Source: Luidia sarsii (lineage: Eukaryota > Echinodermata > Asteroidea > Paxillosida > Luidiidae). From it: 64,000 nucleotides of DNA. The stretch is from assembly GCA_949987565.1 (NCBI GenBank), contig OX465117.1, positions 6,200,621-6,264,620 of the forward strand. Reading direction: 5' to 3'. The first letter of the stretch is position 1; each line of letters opens with the position of its first letter. Both the position numbers and the translations under genes were made by a program. A model generated the notes under the pieces. That model was not told the DNA's origin, did no database searches, and saw nothing but the letters and a program-made list of their open reading frames with translations. This document shows, in pieces, positions 48,049 through 60,059 of this stretch.

Positions 48049-50127
48049 CATCATACTATGTTCGATTTCAGATTTTTCAAAGCTGATGCATAGGTGTTCT
48101 CCAGGTCTGTTAGCAGGCTAAGTTTGAGCTTTGTCAAGTGAATAATGAATGAGATATTAACGAGCAAAGTGTATTTTTCTTTGCAGTTTCTCTCCGCCGA
48201 CTGACTGTTGTGTACTGCTGTATGCACACACAAGCTGCCTACCTGACAGAGGCTGGTTCTCTTTGCTTGATCATCAAATCATCATAGTATGTTCGATTTA
48301 AGATTTTTCAAATCTGATGCATAGGTGTTCTCCAGGTCTGTTAGCAGGCTAAGTTTTAGCTTTTTCAAGTGAATAATGAATGAGATATTAACGAGCAAAG
48401 TGTATTTTTCTTTGCAGTTTCTCTCCGCCGACTGACTGTTGTGTACTGCTGTATGCACTCACAAGCTGCCTACCTGACAGAGGTTGGTTCTCTTTGCTTG
48501 ATCATCAAATCATCATAGTATGTTCGATTTAAGATTTTTCAAAGCTGATGCATAGGTGTTCTCCAGGTCTGTTAGCAGGCTAAGTTTTAGCTTTTTCAAG
48601 TGAATAATGAATGAGATATTAACGAGCAAAGTGTATTTTTCTTTGCAGTTTCTCTCCGCCGACTGACTGTTGTGTACTGCTGTATGCACACACAAGCTGC
48701 CTAGCTGACAGAGGTTGGTTCTCTTTGCTTGATCATCAAATCATCATACTATGTTCGATTTATGATTTTTCAAAGCTGATGCATCGGTGTTCTCCAGGTC
48801 TGTTAGCAGGCTAAGTTTTAGCTTTGTCAAGTGAATAATGATTGAGATATTAACGAGTAAAGTGTATTTTTCTTTGCAGTTTCTCTCCGCGGACTGACTG
48901 TTGGGTACTGCTGTATGCACACACAAGCTGCCTACCTGACAGAGGTTGGTTCTCTTTGCTTGATCATCAAATCATCATACTATGTTCGATTTAAGATTTT
49001 TCAAAACTGATGCGTAGGTGTTCTCCAGGTCTGTTAGCAGGCTATGTTTTAGCTTTGTCAAGTGAATAATGAATGAGATATTAACGAGCAAAGTGTATTT
49101 TTCTTTGCAGTTTCTCTCCGCCGACTGACTGTTGTGTACTGCTGTATGCACACACAAGCTGCCTAGCTGACAGAGGTTGGTTTTCTTTGCTTGATCATCA
49201 AATCATCATAGTATGTTCGATTTAAGATTTTTCAAAGCTGATGCATAGGTGTTCTCCAGGTCTGTTAGCAGGTTAAGTTTTAGCTTTTTCAAGTGAATAA
49301 TGAATGAGATATTAACGAGCAAAGTGTATTTTTCTTTGCAGGTGCTCGCCGCCGTCTAACTGTTGTGTACTGCTGTATGCACACACAAGCTGCCTAGCTG
49401 ACAGAGGTTGGTTCTCTTTGCTTGATCATAAAATCATCATACTATGTTCGATTTCAGATTTTTCAAAGCTGATGCATAGGTGTTCTCCAGGTCTGTTAGC
49501 AGGCTAAGTTTTAGCTTTGTCAAGTGAATAATGAATGAGATATTAACGAGCAAAGTGTATTTTTCTTTGCAGTTTCTCTCCGCCGTCTGACTGTTGTGTA
49601 CTGCTGTATGCACACACAAGCTGCCTACCTGACAGAGGTTGGTTCTCTTTGCTTGATCATCAAATCATCATACTATGTTTGATTTAAGATTTTTCAAAGC
49701 TGATGCATAGGTGTTCTCCAGGTCTGTTAGCAGGCTAAGTTTTAGCTTTGTCAAGTGAATAATGAATGAGATATTAACGAGCAAAGTGTATTTTTCTTTG
49801 CAGTTTCTCCCCGCCGACTGACTGTTGTGTACTGCTGTATGCACACACAAGCTGCCTACCTGACAGAGGTTGGTTATCTTTGCTTGATCATCAAATCATC
49901 ATACTATGTTCGATTTAAGATTTTTCAAAGCTGATGCATAGGTGTTCTCCAGGTCTGTTAGCAGGCTAAGTTTTAGCTTTGTCAAGTGATTAATGAATGA
50001 GATATTAACGAGCAAAGTGTATTTTTCTTTACAGTTGCTCTCCGCCGTCTGACTGTTGTGTACTGCAGTATGCACACACAAGCTGCCTAGCTGACAGAGG
50101 TTGGTTCTCTTTGCTTGATCATCAAAT
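48049..50127. repeat. Region F HOR unit 1 (nine monomers)
   Basis: Order by marker: GTTTGAGC; CATAGTATG with GCACTCAC; CTTTTTC; TTTATG with GCATCGG and CCGCGG; GATGCGTAGG with GGCTATG; GTGCTCGCC with GGTTAAG; CCGTCTG; TTTGATTTAAG with CTCCCCGCC; GATTAATG with CTGCAGTATG. CATAGTATG, CTTTTTC and GCACTCAC define this family and are absent left of 48 kb. The second monomer has a private AAATCTG change and is preceded by GAGGCTGG near 48250. Confidence 0.82.
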
Positions 50128-51744
50128 CATCATACTATGTTCGATTTAAGATTTTTCAAAGCTGATGCATAGGTGTTCTCCAGGTCTGTTAGCAGGCTAA
50201 GTTTTAGCTTTTTCAAGTGAATAATGAATGAGATATTAACGAGCAAAGTGTATTTTTCTTTGCAGTTTCTCTCCGCCGACTGACTGTTGTGTACTGCTGT
50301 ATGCACACACAAGCTGCCTAGCTGACAGAGGTTGGTTCTCTTTGCTTGATCATCAAATCATCATACTATGTTCGATTTAAGATTTTTCAAAGCTGATGCA
50401 TAGGTGTTCTCCAGGTCTGTTAGCAGGCTAAGTTTTAGCTTTGTCAAGTGAATAATGAATGAGATATTAACGAGCAAAGTGTATTTTTCTTTACAGTTGC
50501 CCTCCGCCGACTGACTGTTGTGTACTGCTGTATGAACACACAAGCTGCCTAGCTGACAGAGGTTGGTTCTCTTTGCTTGATCATAAAATCATCATACTAT
50601 GTTCGATTTCAGATTTTTCAAAGCTGATGCATAGGTGTTCTCCAGGTCTGTTAGCAGGCTAAGTTTTAGCTTTGTCAAGTGAATAATGAATGAGATATTA
50701 ACGAGCAAAGTGTATTTTTCTTTGCAGTTTCTTTCCGCCGACTGACTGTTGGGTACTGCTGTATGCACACACAAGCTGCCTACCTGACAGAGGTTGGTTC
50801 TCTTTGCTTGATCATCAAATCATCATAGTATGTTCGATTTAAGATTTTTCAAAGCTGATGCATAGGTGTTCTCCAGGTCTGTTAGCAGGTTAAGTTTTAG
50901 CTTTTTCAAGTGAATAATGAATGAGATATTAACGAGCAAAGTGTATTTTTCTTTGCAGGTGCTCGCCGCCGTCTAACTGTTGTGTACTGCTGTATGCACA
51001 CACAAGCTGCCTAGCTGACAGAGGTTGGTTCTCTTTGCTTGATCATCAAATCATCATACTATGTTCGATTTCAGATTTTTCAAAGCTGATGCATAGGTGT
51101 TCTCCAGGTCTGTTAGCAGGCTAAGTTTTAGCTTTGTCAAGTGAATAATGAATGAGATATTAACGAGCAAAGTGTATTTTTCTTTGCAGTTTCTCTCCGC
51201 CGTCTGACTGTTGTGTACTGATGTATGCACACACAAGCTGCCTACCTGACAGAGATTGGTTCTCTTTGCTTGATCATCAAATCATCATACTATGTTTGAT
51301 TTAAGATTTTTCAAAGCTGATGCATAGGTGTTCTCCAGGTCTGTTAGCAGGCTAAGTTTTAGCTTTGTCAAGTGAATAATGAATGAGATATTAACGAGCA
51401 AAGTGTATTTTTCTTTGCAGTTTCTCCCCGCCGACTGACTGTTGTGTACTGCTGTATGCACACACAAGCTGCCTACCTGACAGAGGTTGGTTATCTTTGC
51501 TTGATCATCAAATCATCATACTATGTTCGATTTAAGATTTTTCAAAGCTGATGCATAGGTGTTCTCCAGGTCTGTTAGCAGGCTAAGTTTTAGCTTTGTC
51601 AAGTGATTAATGAATGAGATATTATCGAGCAAAGTGTATTTTTCTTTACAGTTGCTCTCCGCCGTCTGACTGTTGTGTACTGCAGTATGCACACACAAGC
51701 TGCCTAGCTGACAGAGGTTGGTTCTCTTTGCTTGATCATCAAAT
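50128..51744. repeat. Region F seven-monomer transition
   Basis: Three monomers (a CTTTTTC type with CATACTATG, a CCCTCCGCC type with a private TATGAACAC change, and a TTTCTTTCC type) precede four that repeat 49204-50127 at an offset of 1617 bp (seven monomers). The repeated four are the GTGCTCGCC type, the CCGTCTG type (here with GTACTGATG), the CTCCCCGCC type and the GATTAATG type. The last one has ATTATCG. Confidence 0.75.
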
Positions 51745-54053
51745 CATCATACTATGTTCGATTTCAGATTTTTCAAAGCTGATGCATAGGTGTTCTCCAG
51801 GTCTGTTAGCAGGCTAAGTTTGAGCTTTGTCAAGTGAATAATGAATGAGATATTAACGAGCAAAGTGTATTTTTCTTTGCAGTTTCTCTCCGCCGACTGA
51901 CTGTTGTGTACTGCTGTATGCACACACAAGCTGCCTACCTGACAGAGGTTGGTTCTCTTTGCTTGATCATCAAATCATCATAGTATGTTCGATTTAAGAT
52001 TTTTCAAAGCTGATGCATAGGTGTTCTCCAGGTCTGTTAGCAGGCTAAGTTTTAGCTTTTTCAAGTGAATAATGAATGAGATATTAACGAGCAAAGTGTA
52101 TTTTTCTTTGCAGTTTCTCTCCGCCGACTGACTGTTGTGTACTGCTGTATGCACTCACAAGCTGCCTACCTGACAGAGGTTGGTTCTCTTTGCTTGATCA
52201 TCAAATCATCATAGTATGTTCGATTTAAGATTTTTCAAAGCTGATGCATAGGTGTTCTCCAGGTCTGTTAGCAGGCTAAGTTTTAGCTTTTTCAAGTGAA
52301 TAATGAATGAGATATTAACGAGCAAAGTGTATTTTTCTTTGCAGTTTCTCTCCGCCGACTGACTGTTGTGTACTGCTGTATGCACACACAAGCTGCCTAG
52401 CTGACAGAGGTTGGTTCTCTTTGCTTGATCATCAAATCATCATACTATGTTCGATTTATGATTTTTCAAAGCTGATGCATCGGTGTTCTCCAGGTCTGTT
52501 AGCAGGCTAAGTTTTAGCTTTGTCAAGTGAATAATGATTGAGATATTAACGAGTAAAGTGTATTTTTCTTTGCAGTTTCTCTCCGCGGACTGACTGTTGG
52601 GTACTGCTGTATGCACACACAAGCTGCCTACCTGACAGAGGTTGGTTCTCTTTGCTTGATCATCAAATCATCATACTATGTTCGATTTAAGATTTTTCAA
52701 AACTGATGCGTAGGTGTTCTCCAGGTCTGTTAGCAGGCTATGTTTTAGCTTTGTCATTGAATAATGAATGAGATATTAACGAGCAAAGTGTATTTTTCTT
52801 TGCAGTTTCTCTCCGCCGACTGACTGTTGTGTACTGCTGTATGCACACACAAGCTGCCTACCTGACAGAGGTTGGTTCTCTTTGCTTGATCATCAAATCA
52901 TCATAGTATGTTCGATTTAAGATTTTTCAAAGCTGATGCATAGGTGTTCTCCAGGTCTGTTAGCAGGCTAAGTTTTAGCTTTTTCAAGTGAATAATGAAT
53001 GAGATATTAACGAGCAAAGTGTATTTTTCTTTGCAGTTTCTCTCCGCCGACTGACTGTTGTGTACTGCTGTATGCACACACAAGCTGCCTAGCTGACAGA
53101 GGTTGGTTTTCTTCGCTTGATCATCAAATCATCATAGTATGTTCGATTTAAGATTTTTCAAAGCTGATGCATAGGTGTTCTCCAGGTCTGTTAGCAGGTT
53201 AAGTTTTAGCTTTTTCAAGTGAATAATGAATGAGATATTAACGAGCAAAGTGTATTTTTCTTTGCAGGTGCTCGCCGCCGTCTAACTGTTGTGTACTGCT
53301 GTATGCACACACAAGCTGCCTAGCTGACAGAGGTTGGTTCTCTTTGCTTGATCATAAAATCATCATACTATGTTCGATTTCAGATTTTTCAAAGCTGATG
53401 CATAGGTGTTCTCCAGGTCTGTTAGCAGGCTAAGTTTTAGCTTTGTCAAGTGAATAATGAATGAGATATTAACGAGCAAAGTGTATTTTTTTTTGCAGTT
53501 TCTCTCCGCCGTCTGACTGTTGTGTACTGCTGTATGCACACACAAGCTGCCTACCTGACAGAGGTTGGTTCTCTTTGCTTGATCATCAAATCATCATACT
53601 ATGTTTGATTTAAGATTTTTCAAAGCTGATGCATAGGTGTTCTCCAGGTCTGTTAGCAGGCTAAGTTTTAGCTTTGTCAAGTGAATAATGAATGAGATAT
53701 TAACGAGCAAAGTGTATTTTTCTTTGCAGTTTCTCCCCGCCGACTGACTGTTGTGTACTGCTGTATGCACACACAAGCTGCCTACCTGACAGAGGTTGGT
53801 TATCTTTGCTTGATCATCAAATCATCATACTATGTTCGATTTAAGATTTTTCAAAGCTGATGCATAGGTGTTCTCCAGGTCTGTTAGCAGGCTATGTTTT
53901 AGCTTTGTCAAGTGAATAATGAATGAGATATTAACGAGCAAAGTGTATTTTTCTTTACAGTTGCTCTCCGCCGTCTGACTGTTGTGTACTGCAGTATGCA
54001 CACACAAGCTGCCTAGCTGACAGAGGTTGGTTCTCTTTGCTTGATCATCAAAT
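51745..54053. repeat. Region F HOR unit 2, full 10-monomer form (2309 bp)
   Basis: Order: GTTTGAGC; GCACTCAC; CTTTTTC; GCATCGG; GCGTAGG; CTTTTTC; GTGCTCGCC with GGTTAAG; CCGTCTG with a nine-T run before GCAG; CTCCCCGCC; GGCTATG with CTGCAGTATG. It is one base short of 2310 because of the deletion in M229. GGTTTTCTTCGC near 53104 is shared only with unit 4, linking the two. Confidence 0.85.
52669..52898. repeat. Monomer M229, 230 bp: the only net indel in the window
   Basis: Where other monomers read GTCAAGTGAATAATG, this one reads GTCATTGAATAATG (about 52753-52766). That is one base fewer plus one substitution. All monomers to the right are shifted by one base relative to those on the left. 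Other monomers of this type (M213, M245, M264) have the normal length. Confidence 0.93.
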
Positions 54054-55439
54054 CATCATACTATGTTCGATTTCAGATTTTTCAAAGCTGATGCATAGGT
54101 GTTCTCCAGGTCTGTTAGCAGGCTAAGTTTGAGCTTTGTCAAGTGAATAATGAATGAGATATTAACGAGCAAAGTGTATTTTTCTTTGCAGTTTCTCTCC
54201 GCCGACTGACTGTTGTGTACTGCTGTATGCACACACAAGCTGCCTACCTGACAGAGGTTGGTTCTCTTTGCTTGATCATCAAATCATCATAGTATGTTCG
54301 ATTTAAGATTTTTCAAAGCTGATGCATAGGTGTTCTCCAGGTCTGTTAGCAGGCTAAGTTTTAGCTTTTTCAAGTGAATAATGAATAAGATATTAACGAG
54401 CAAAGTGTATTTTTCTTTGCAGTTTCTCTCCGCCGACTGACTGTTGTGTACTGCTGTATGCACTCACAAGCTGCCTACCTGACAGAGGTTGGTTCTCTTT
54501 GCTTGATCATCAAATCATCATAGTATGTTCGATTTAAGATTTTTCAAAGCTGATGCATAGGTGTTCTCCAGGTCTGTTAGCAGGCTAAGTTTTAGCTTTT
54601 TCAAGTGAATAATGAATGAGATATTAACGAGCAAAGTGTATTTTTCTTTGCAGTTTCTCTCCGCCGACTGACTGTTGTGTACTGCTGTATGCACACACAA
54701 GCTGCCTAGCTGACAGAGGTTGGTTCTCTTTGCTTGATCATCAAATCATCATACTATGTTCGATTTATGATTTTGCAAAGCTGATGCATCGGTGTTCTCC
54801 AGGTCTGTTAGCAGGCTAAGTTTTAGCTTTGTCAAGTGAATAATGATTGAGATATTAACGAGTAAAGTGTATTTTTCTTTGCAGTTTCTCTCCGCGGACT
54901 GACTGTTGGGTACTGCTGTATGCACACACAAGCTGCCTACCTGACAGAGGTTGGTTCTCTTTGCTTGATCATCAAATCATCATACTATGTTCGATTTAAG
55001 ATTTTTCAAAACTGATGCGTAGGTGTTCTCCAGGTCTGTTAGCAGGCTAAGTTTTAGCTTTGTCAAGTGAATAATGAATGAGATATTAACGAGCAAAGTG
55101 TATTTTTCTTTGCAGTTTCTCCCCGCCGACTGACTGTTGTGTACTGCTGTATGCACACACAAGCTGCCTAGCTGACAGAGGTTGGTTCTCTTTGCTTGAT
55201 CATCAAATCATCATACTATGTTCGATTTCAGATTTTTCAAAGCTGATGCATAGGTGTTCTCCAGGTCTGTTAGCAGGCTAAGTTTTAGCTTTGTCAAGTG
55301 AATAATGAATGAGATATTAACGAGCAAAGTGTATTTTTTTTTGCAGTTTCTCTCCGCCGTCTGACTGTTGTGTACTGCTGTATGCACACACAAGCTGCCT
55401 ACCTGACAGAGGTTGGTTCTCTTTGCTTGATCATCAAAT
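54054..55439. repeat. Region F HOR unit 3, contracted 6-monomer form (1386 bp)
   Basis: The order is GTTTGAGC; GCACTCAC with GAATAAG; CTTTTTC; GCATCGG with TTTTGCAAAG; a GCGTAGG monomer whose right half is CTCCCCGCC; and the nine-T CCGTCTG monomer. Compared with unit 2 it lacks the second CTTTTTC, the GTGCTCGCC, the CTCCCCGCC and the GGCTATG monomers. The fifth monomer (M239, 54978-55208) is chimeric between the GCGTAGG and CTCCCCGCC types. Confidence 0.82.
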
Positions 55440-57749
55440 CATCATACTATGTTCGATTTCAGATTTTTCAAAGCTGATGCATAGGTGTTCTCCAGGTCTG
55501 TTAGCAGGCTAAGTTTGAGCTTTGTCAAGTGAATAATGAATGAGATATTAACGAGCAAAGTGTATTTTTCTTTGCAGTTTCTCTCCGCCGACTGACTGTT
55601 GTGTACTGCTGTATGCACACACAAGCTGCCTACCTGACAGAGGTTGGTTCTCTTTGCTTGATCATCAAATCATCATAGTATGTTCGATTTAAGATTTTTC
55701 AAAGCTGATGCATAGGTGTTCTCCAGGTCTGTTAGCAGGCTAAGTTTTAGCTTTTTCAAGTGAATAATGAATGAGATATTAACGAGCAAAGTGTATTTTT
55801 CTTTGCAGTTTCTCTCCGCCGACTGACTGTTGTGTACTGCTGTATGCACTCACAAGCTGCCTACCTGACAGAGGTTGGTTCTCTTTGCTTGATCATCAAA
55901 TCATCATAGTATGTTCGATTTAAGATTTTTCAAAGCTGATGCATAGGTGTTCTCCAGGTCTGTTAGCAGGCTAAGTTTTAGCTTTTTCAAGTGAATAATG
56001 AATGAGATATTAACGAGCAAAGTGTATTTTTCTTTGCAGTTTCTCTCCGCCGACTGACTGTTGTGTACTGCTGTATGCACACACAAGCTGCCTAGCTGAC
56101 AGAGGTTGGTTCTCTTTGCTTGATCATCAAATCATCATACTATGTTCGATTTATGATTTTTCAAAGCTGATGCATCGGTGTTCTCCAGGTCTGTTAGCAG
56201 GCTAAGTTTTAGCTTTGTCAAGTGAATAATGATTGAGATATTAACGAGTAAAGTGTATTTTTCTTTGCAGTTTCTCTCCGCGGACTGACTGTTGGGTACT
56301 GCTGTATGCACACACAAGCTGCCTACCTGACAGAGGTTGGTTCTCTTTGCTTGATCATCAAATCATCATACTATGTTCGATTTAAGATTTTTCAAAACTG
56401 ATGCGTAGGTGTTCTCCAGGTCTGTTAGCAGGCTATGTTTTAGCTTTGTCAAGTGAATAATGAATGAGATATTAACGAGCAAAGTGTATTTTTCTTTGCA
56501 GTTTCTCTCCGCCGACTGACTGTTGAGTACTGCTGTATGCACACACAAGCTGCCTACCTGACAGAGGTTGGTTCTCTTTGCTTGATCATCAAATCATCAT
56601 AGTATGTTCGATTTAAGATTTTTCAAAGCTGATGCATAGGTGTTCTCCAGGTCTGTTAGCAGGCTAAGTTTTAGCTTTTTCAAGTGAATAATGAATGAGA
56701 TATTAACGAGCAAAGTGTATTTTTCTTTGCAGTTTCTCTCCGCCGACTGACTGTTGTGTACTGCTGTATGCACACACAAGCTGCCTAGCTGACAGAGGTT
56801 GGTTTTCTTCGCTTGATCATCAAATCATCATAGTATGTTCGATTTAAGATTTTTCAAAGCTGATGCATAGGTGTTCTCCAGGTCTGTTAGCAGGTTAAGT
56901 TTTAGCTTTTTCAAGTGAATAATGAATGAGATATTAACGAGCAAAGTGTATTTTTCTTTGCAGGTGCTCGCCGCCGTCTAACTGTTGTGTACTGCTGTAT
57001 GCACACACAAGCTGCCTAGCTGACAGAGGTTGGTTCTCTTTGCTTGATCATAAAATCATCATACTATGTTCGATTTCAGATTTTTCAAAGCTGATGCATA
57101 GGTGTTCTCCAGGTCTGTTAGCAGGCTAAGTTTTAGCTTTGTCAAGTGAATAATGAATGAGATATTAACGAGCAAAGTGTATTTTTTTTTGCAGTTTCTC
57201 TCCGCCGTCTGACTGTTGTGTACTGCTGTATGCACACACAAGCTGCCTACCTGACAGAGGTTGGTTCTCTTTGCTTGATCATCAAATCATCATACTATGT
57301 TTGATTTAAGATTTTTCAAAGCTGATGCATAGGTGTTCTCCAGGTCTGTTAGCAGGCTAAGTTTTAGCTTTGTCAAGTGAATAATGAATGAGATATTAAC
57401 GAGCAAAGTGTATTTTTCTTTGCAGTTTCTCCCCGCCGACTGACTGTTGTGTACTGCTGTATGCACACACAAGCTGCCTACCTGACAGAGGTTGGTTATC
57501 TTTGCTTGATCATCAAATCATCATACTATGTTCGATTTAAGATTTTTCAAAGCTGATGCATAGGTGTTCTCCAGGTCTGTTAGCAGGCTATGTTTTAGCT
57601 TTGTCAAGTGAATAATGAATGAGATATTAACGAGCAAAGTGTATTTTTCTTTACAGTTGCTCTCCGCCGTCTGACTGTTGTGTACTGCAGTATGCACACA
57701 CAAGCTGCCTAGCTGACAGAGGTTGGTTCTCTTTGCTTGATCATCAAAT
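55440..57749. repeat. Region F HOR unit 4, full 10-monomer form (2310 bp)
   Basis: Same order as unit 2, including GGTTTTCTTCGC (near 56803) and the nine-T run (near 57182). It therefore derives from the same parent as unit 2. Private change: GTTGAGTACT near 56522. With the next unit it repeats units 2 and 3 as a 16-monomer superunit. Confidence 0.85.
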
Positions 57750-60059
57750 CATCATACTATGTTCGATTTCAGATTTTTCAAAGCTGATGCATAGGTGTTC
57801 TCCAGGTCTGTTAGCAGGCTAAGTTTGAGCTTTGTCAAGTGAATAATGAATGAGATATTAACGAGCAAAGTGTATTTTTCTTTGCAGTTTCTCTCCGCCG
57901 ACTGACTGTTGTGTACTGCTGTATGCACACACAAGCTGCCTACCTGACAGAGGTTGGTTCTCTTTGCTTGATCATCAAATCATCATAGTATGTTCGATTT
58001 AAGATTTTTCAAAGCTGATGCATAGGTGTTCTCCAGGTCTGTTAGCAGGCTAAGTTTTAGCTTTTTCAAGTGAATAATGAATAAGATATTAACGAGCAAA
58101 GTGTATTTTTCTTTGCAGTTTCTCTCCGCCGACTGACTGTTGTGTACTGCTGTATGCACTCACAAGCTGCCTACCTGACAGAGGTTGGTTCTCTTTGCTT
58201 GATCATCAAATCATCATAGTATGTTCGATTTAAGATTTTTCAAAGCTGATGCATAGGTGTTCTCCAGGTCTGTTAGCAGGCTAAGTTTTAGCTTTTTCAA
58301 GTGAATAATGAATAAGATATTAACGAGCAAAGTGTATTTTTCTTTGCAGTTTCTCTCCGCCGACTGACTGTTGTGTACTGCTGTATGCACTCACAAGCTG
58401 CCTACCTGACAGAGGTTGGTTCTCTTTGCTTGATCATCAAATCATCATAGTATGTTCGATTTAAGATTTTTCAAAGCTGATGCATAGGTGTTCTCCAGGT
58501 CTGTTAGCAGGCTAAGTTTTAGCTTTTTCAAGTGAATAATGAATGAGATATTAACGAGCAAAGTGTATTTTTCTTTGCAGTTTCTCTCCGCCGACTGACT
58601 GTTGTGTACTGCTGTATGCACACACAAGCTGCCTAGCTGACAGAGGTTGGTTCTCTTTGCTTGATCATCAAATCATCATACTATGTTCGATTTATGATTT
58701 TGCAAAGCTGATGCATCGGTGTTCTCCAGGTCTGTTAGCAGGCTAAGTTTTAGCTTTGTCAAGTGAATAATGATTGAGATATTAACGAGTAAAGTGTATT
58801 TTTCTTTGCAGTTTCTCTCCGCGGACTGACTGTTGGGTACTGCTGTATGCACACACAAGCTGCCTACCTGACAGAGGTTGGTTCTCTTTGCTTGATCATC
58901 AAATCATCATACTATGTTCGATTTAAGATTTTTCAAAACTGATGCGTAGGTGTTCTCCAGGTCTGTTAGCAGGCTAAGTTTTAGCTTTGTCAAGTGAATA
59001 ATGAATGAGATATTAACGAGCAAAGTGTATTTTTCTTTGCAGTTTCTCCCCGCCGACTGACTGTTGTGTACTGCTGTATGCACACACAAGCTGCCTAGCT
59101 GACAGAGGTTGGTTCTCTTTGCTTGATCATCAAATCATCATAGTATGTTCGATTTAAGATTTTTCAAAGCTGATGCATAGGTGTTCTCCAGGTCTGTTAG
59201 CAGGCTAAGTTTTAGCTTTTTCAAGTGAATAATGAATAAGATATTAACGAGCAAAGTGTATTTTTCTTTGCAGTTTCTCTCCGCCGACTGACTGTTGTGT
59301 ACTGCTGTATGCACACACAAGCTGCCTAGCTGACAGAGGTTGGTTCTCTTTGCTTGATCATCAAATCATCATACTATGTTCGATTTCAGATTTTTCAAAG
59401 CTGATGCATAGGTGTTCTCCAGGTCTGTTAGCAGGCTAAGTTTTAGCTTTGTCAAGTGAATAATGAATGAGATATTAACGAGCAAAGTGTATTTTTCTTT
59501 GCAGTTTCTCTCCGCCGTCTGACTGTTGTGTACTGCTGTATGCACACACAAGCTGCCTACCTGACAGAGGTTGGTTCTCTTTGCTTGATCATCAAATCAT
59601 CATACTATGTTTGATTTAAGATTTTTCAAAGCTGATGCATAGGTGTTCTCCAGGTCTGTTAGCAGGCTAAGTTTTAGCTTTGTCAAGTGAATAATGAATG
59701 AGATATTAACGAGCAAAGTGTATTTTTCTTTGCAGTTTCTCCCCGCCGACTGACTGTTGTGTACTGCTGTATGCACACACAAGCTGCCTACCTGACAGAG
59801 GTTGGTTATCTTTGCTTGATCATCAAATCATCATACTATGTTCGATTTAAGATTTTTCAAAGCTGATGCATAGGTGTTCTCCAGGTCTGTTAGCAGGCTA
59901 AGTTTTAGCTTTGTCAAGTGATTAATGAATGAGATATTAACGAGCAAAGTGTATTTTTCTTTACAGTTGCTCTCCGCCGTCTGACTGTTGTGTACTGCAG
60001 TATGCACACACAAGCTGCCTAGCTGACAGAGGTTGGTTCTCTTTGCTTGATCATCAAAT
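57750..60059. repeat. Region F HOR unit 5, rearranged 10-monomer form (2310 bp)
   Basis: It begins like unit 3: GTTTGAGC, GCACTCAC with GAATAAG, CTTTTTC, TTTTGCAAAG, then the GCGTAGG / CTCCCCGCC chimera. The GCACTCAC monomer is present twice in a row. It then continues with a CTTTTTC monomer that has GAATAAG but GCACACAC (M257, apparently mixed), then CCGTCTG, CTCCCCGCC and GATTAATG monomers. Total length equals a full unit although the composition differs. Confidence 0.8.
57981..58442. repeat. Single-monomer tandem duplication (M252-M253)
   Basis: Two successive monomers share the full private combination CATAGTATG, CTTTTTC, GAATAAG and GCACTCAC, which occurs once per unit elsewhere. I noticed no difference between them. 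This is the smallest duplication step in the window: one 231-bp unit. Confidence 0.85.
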
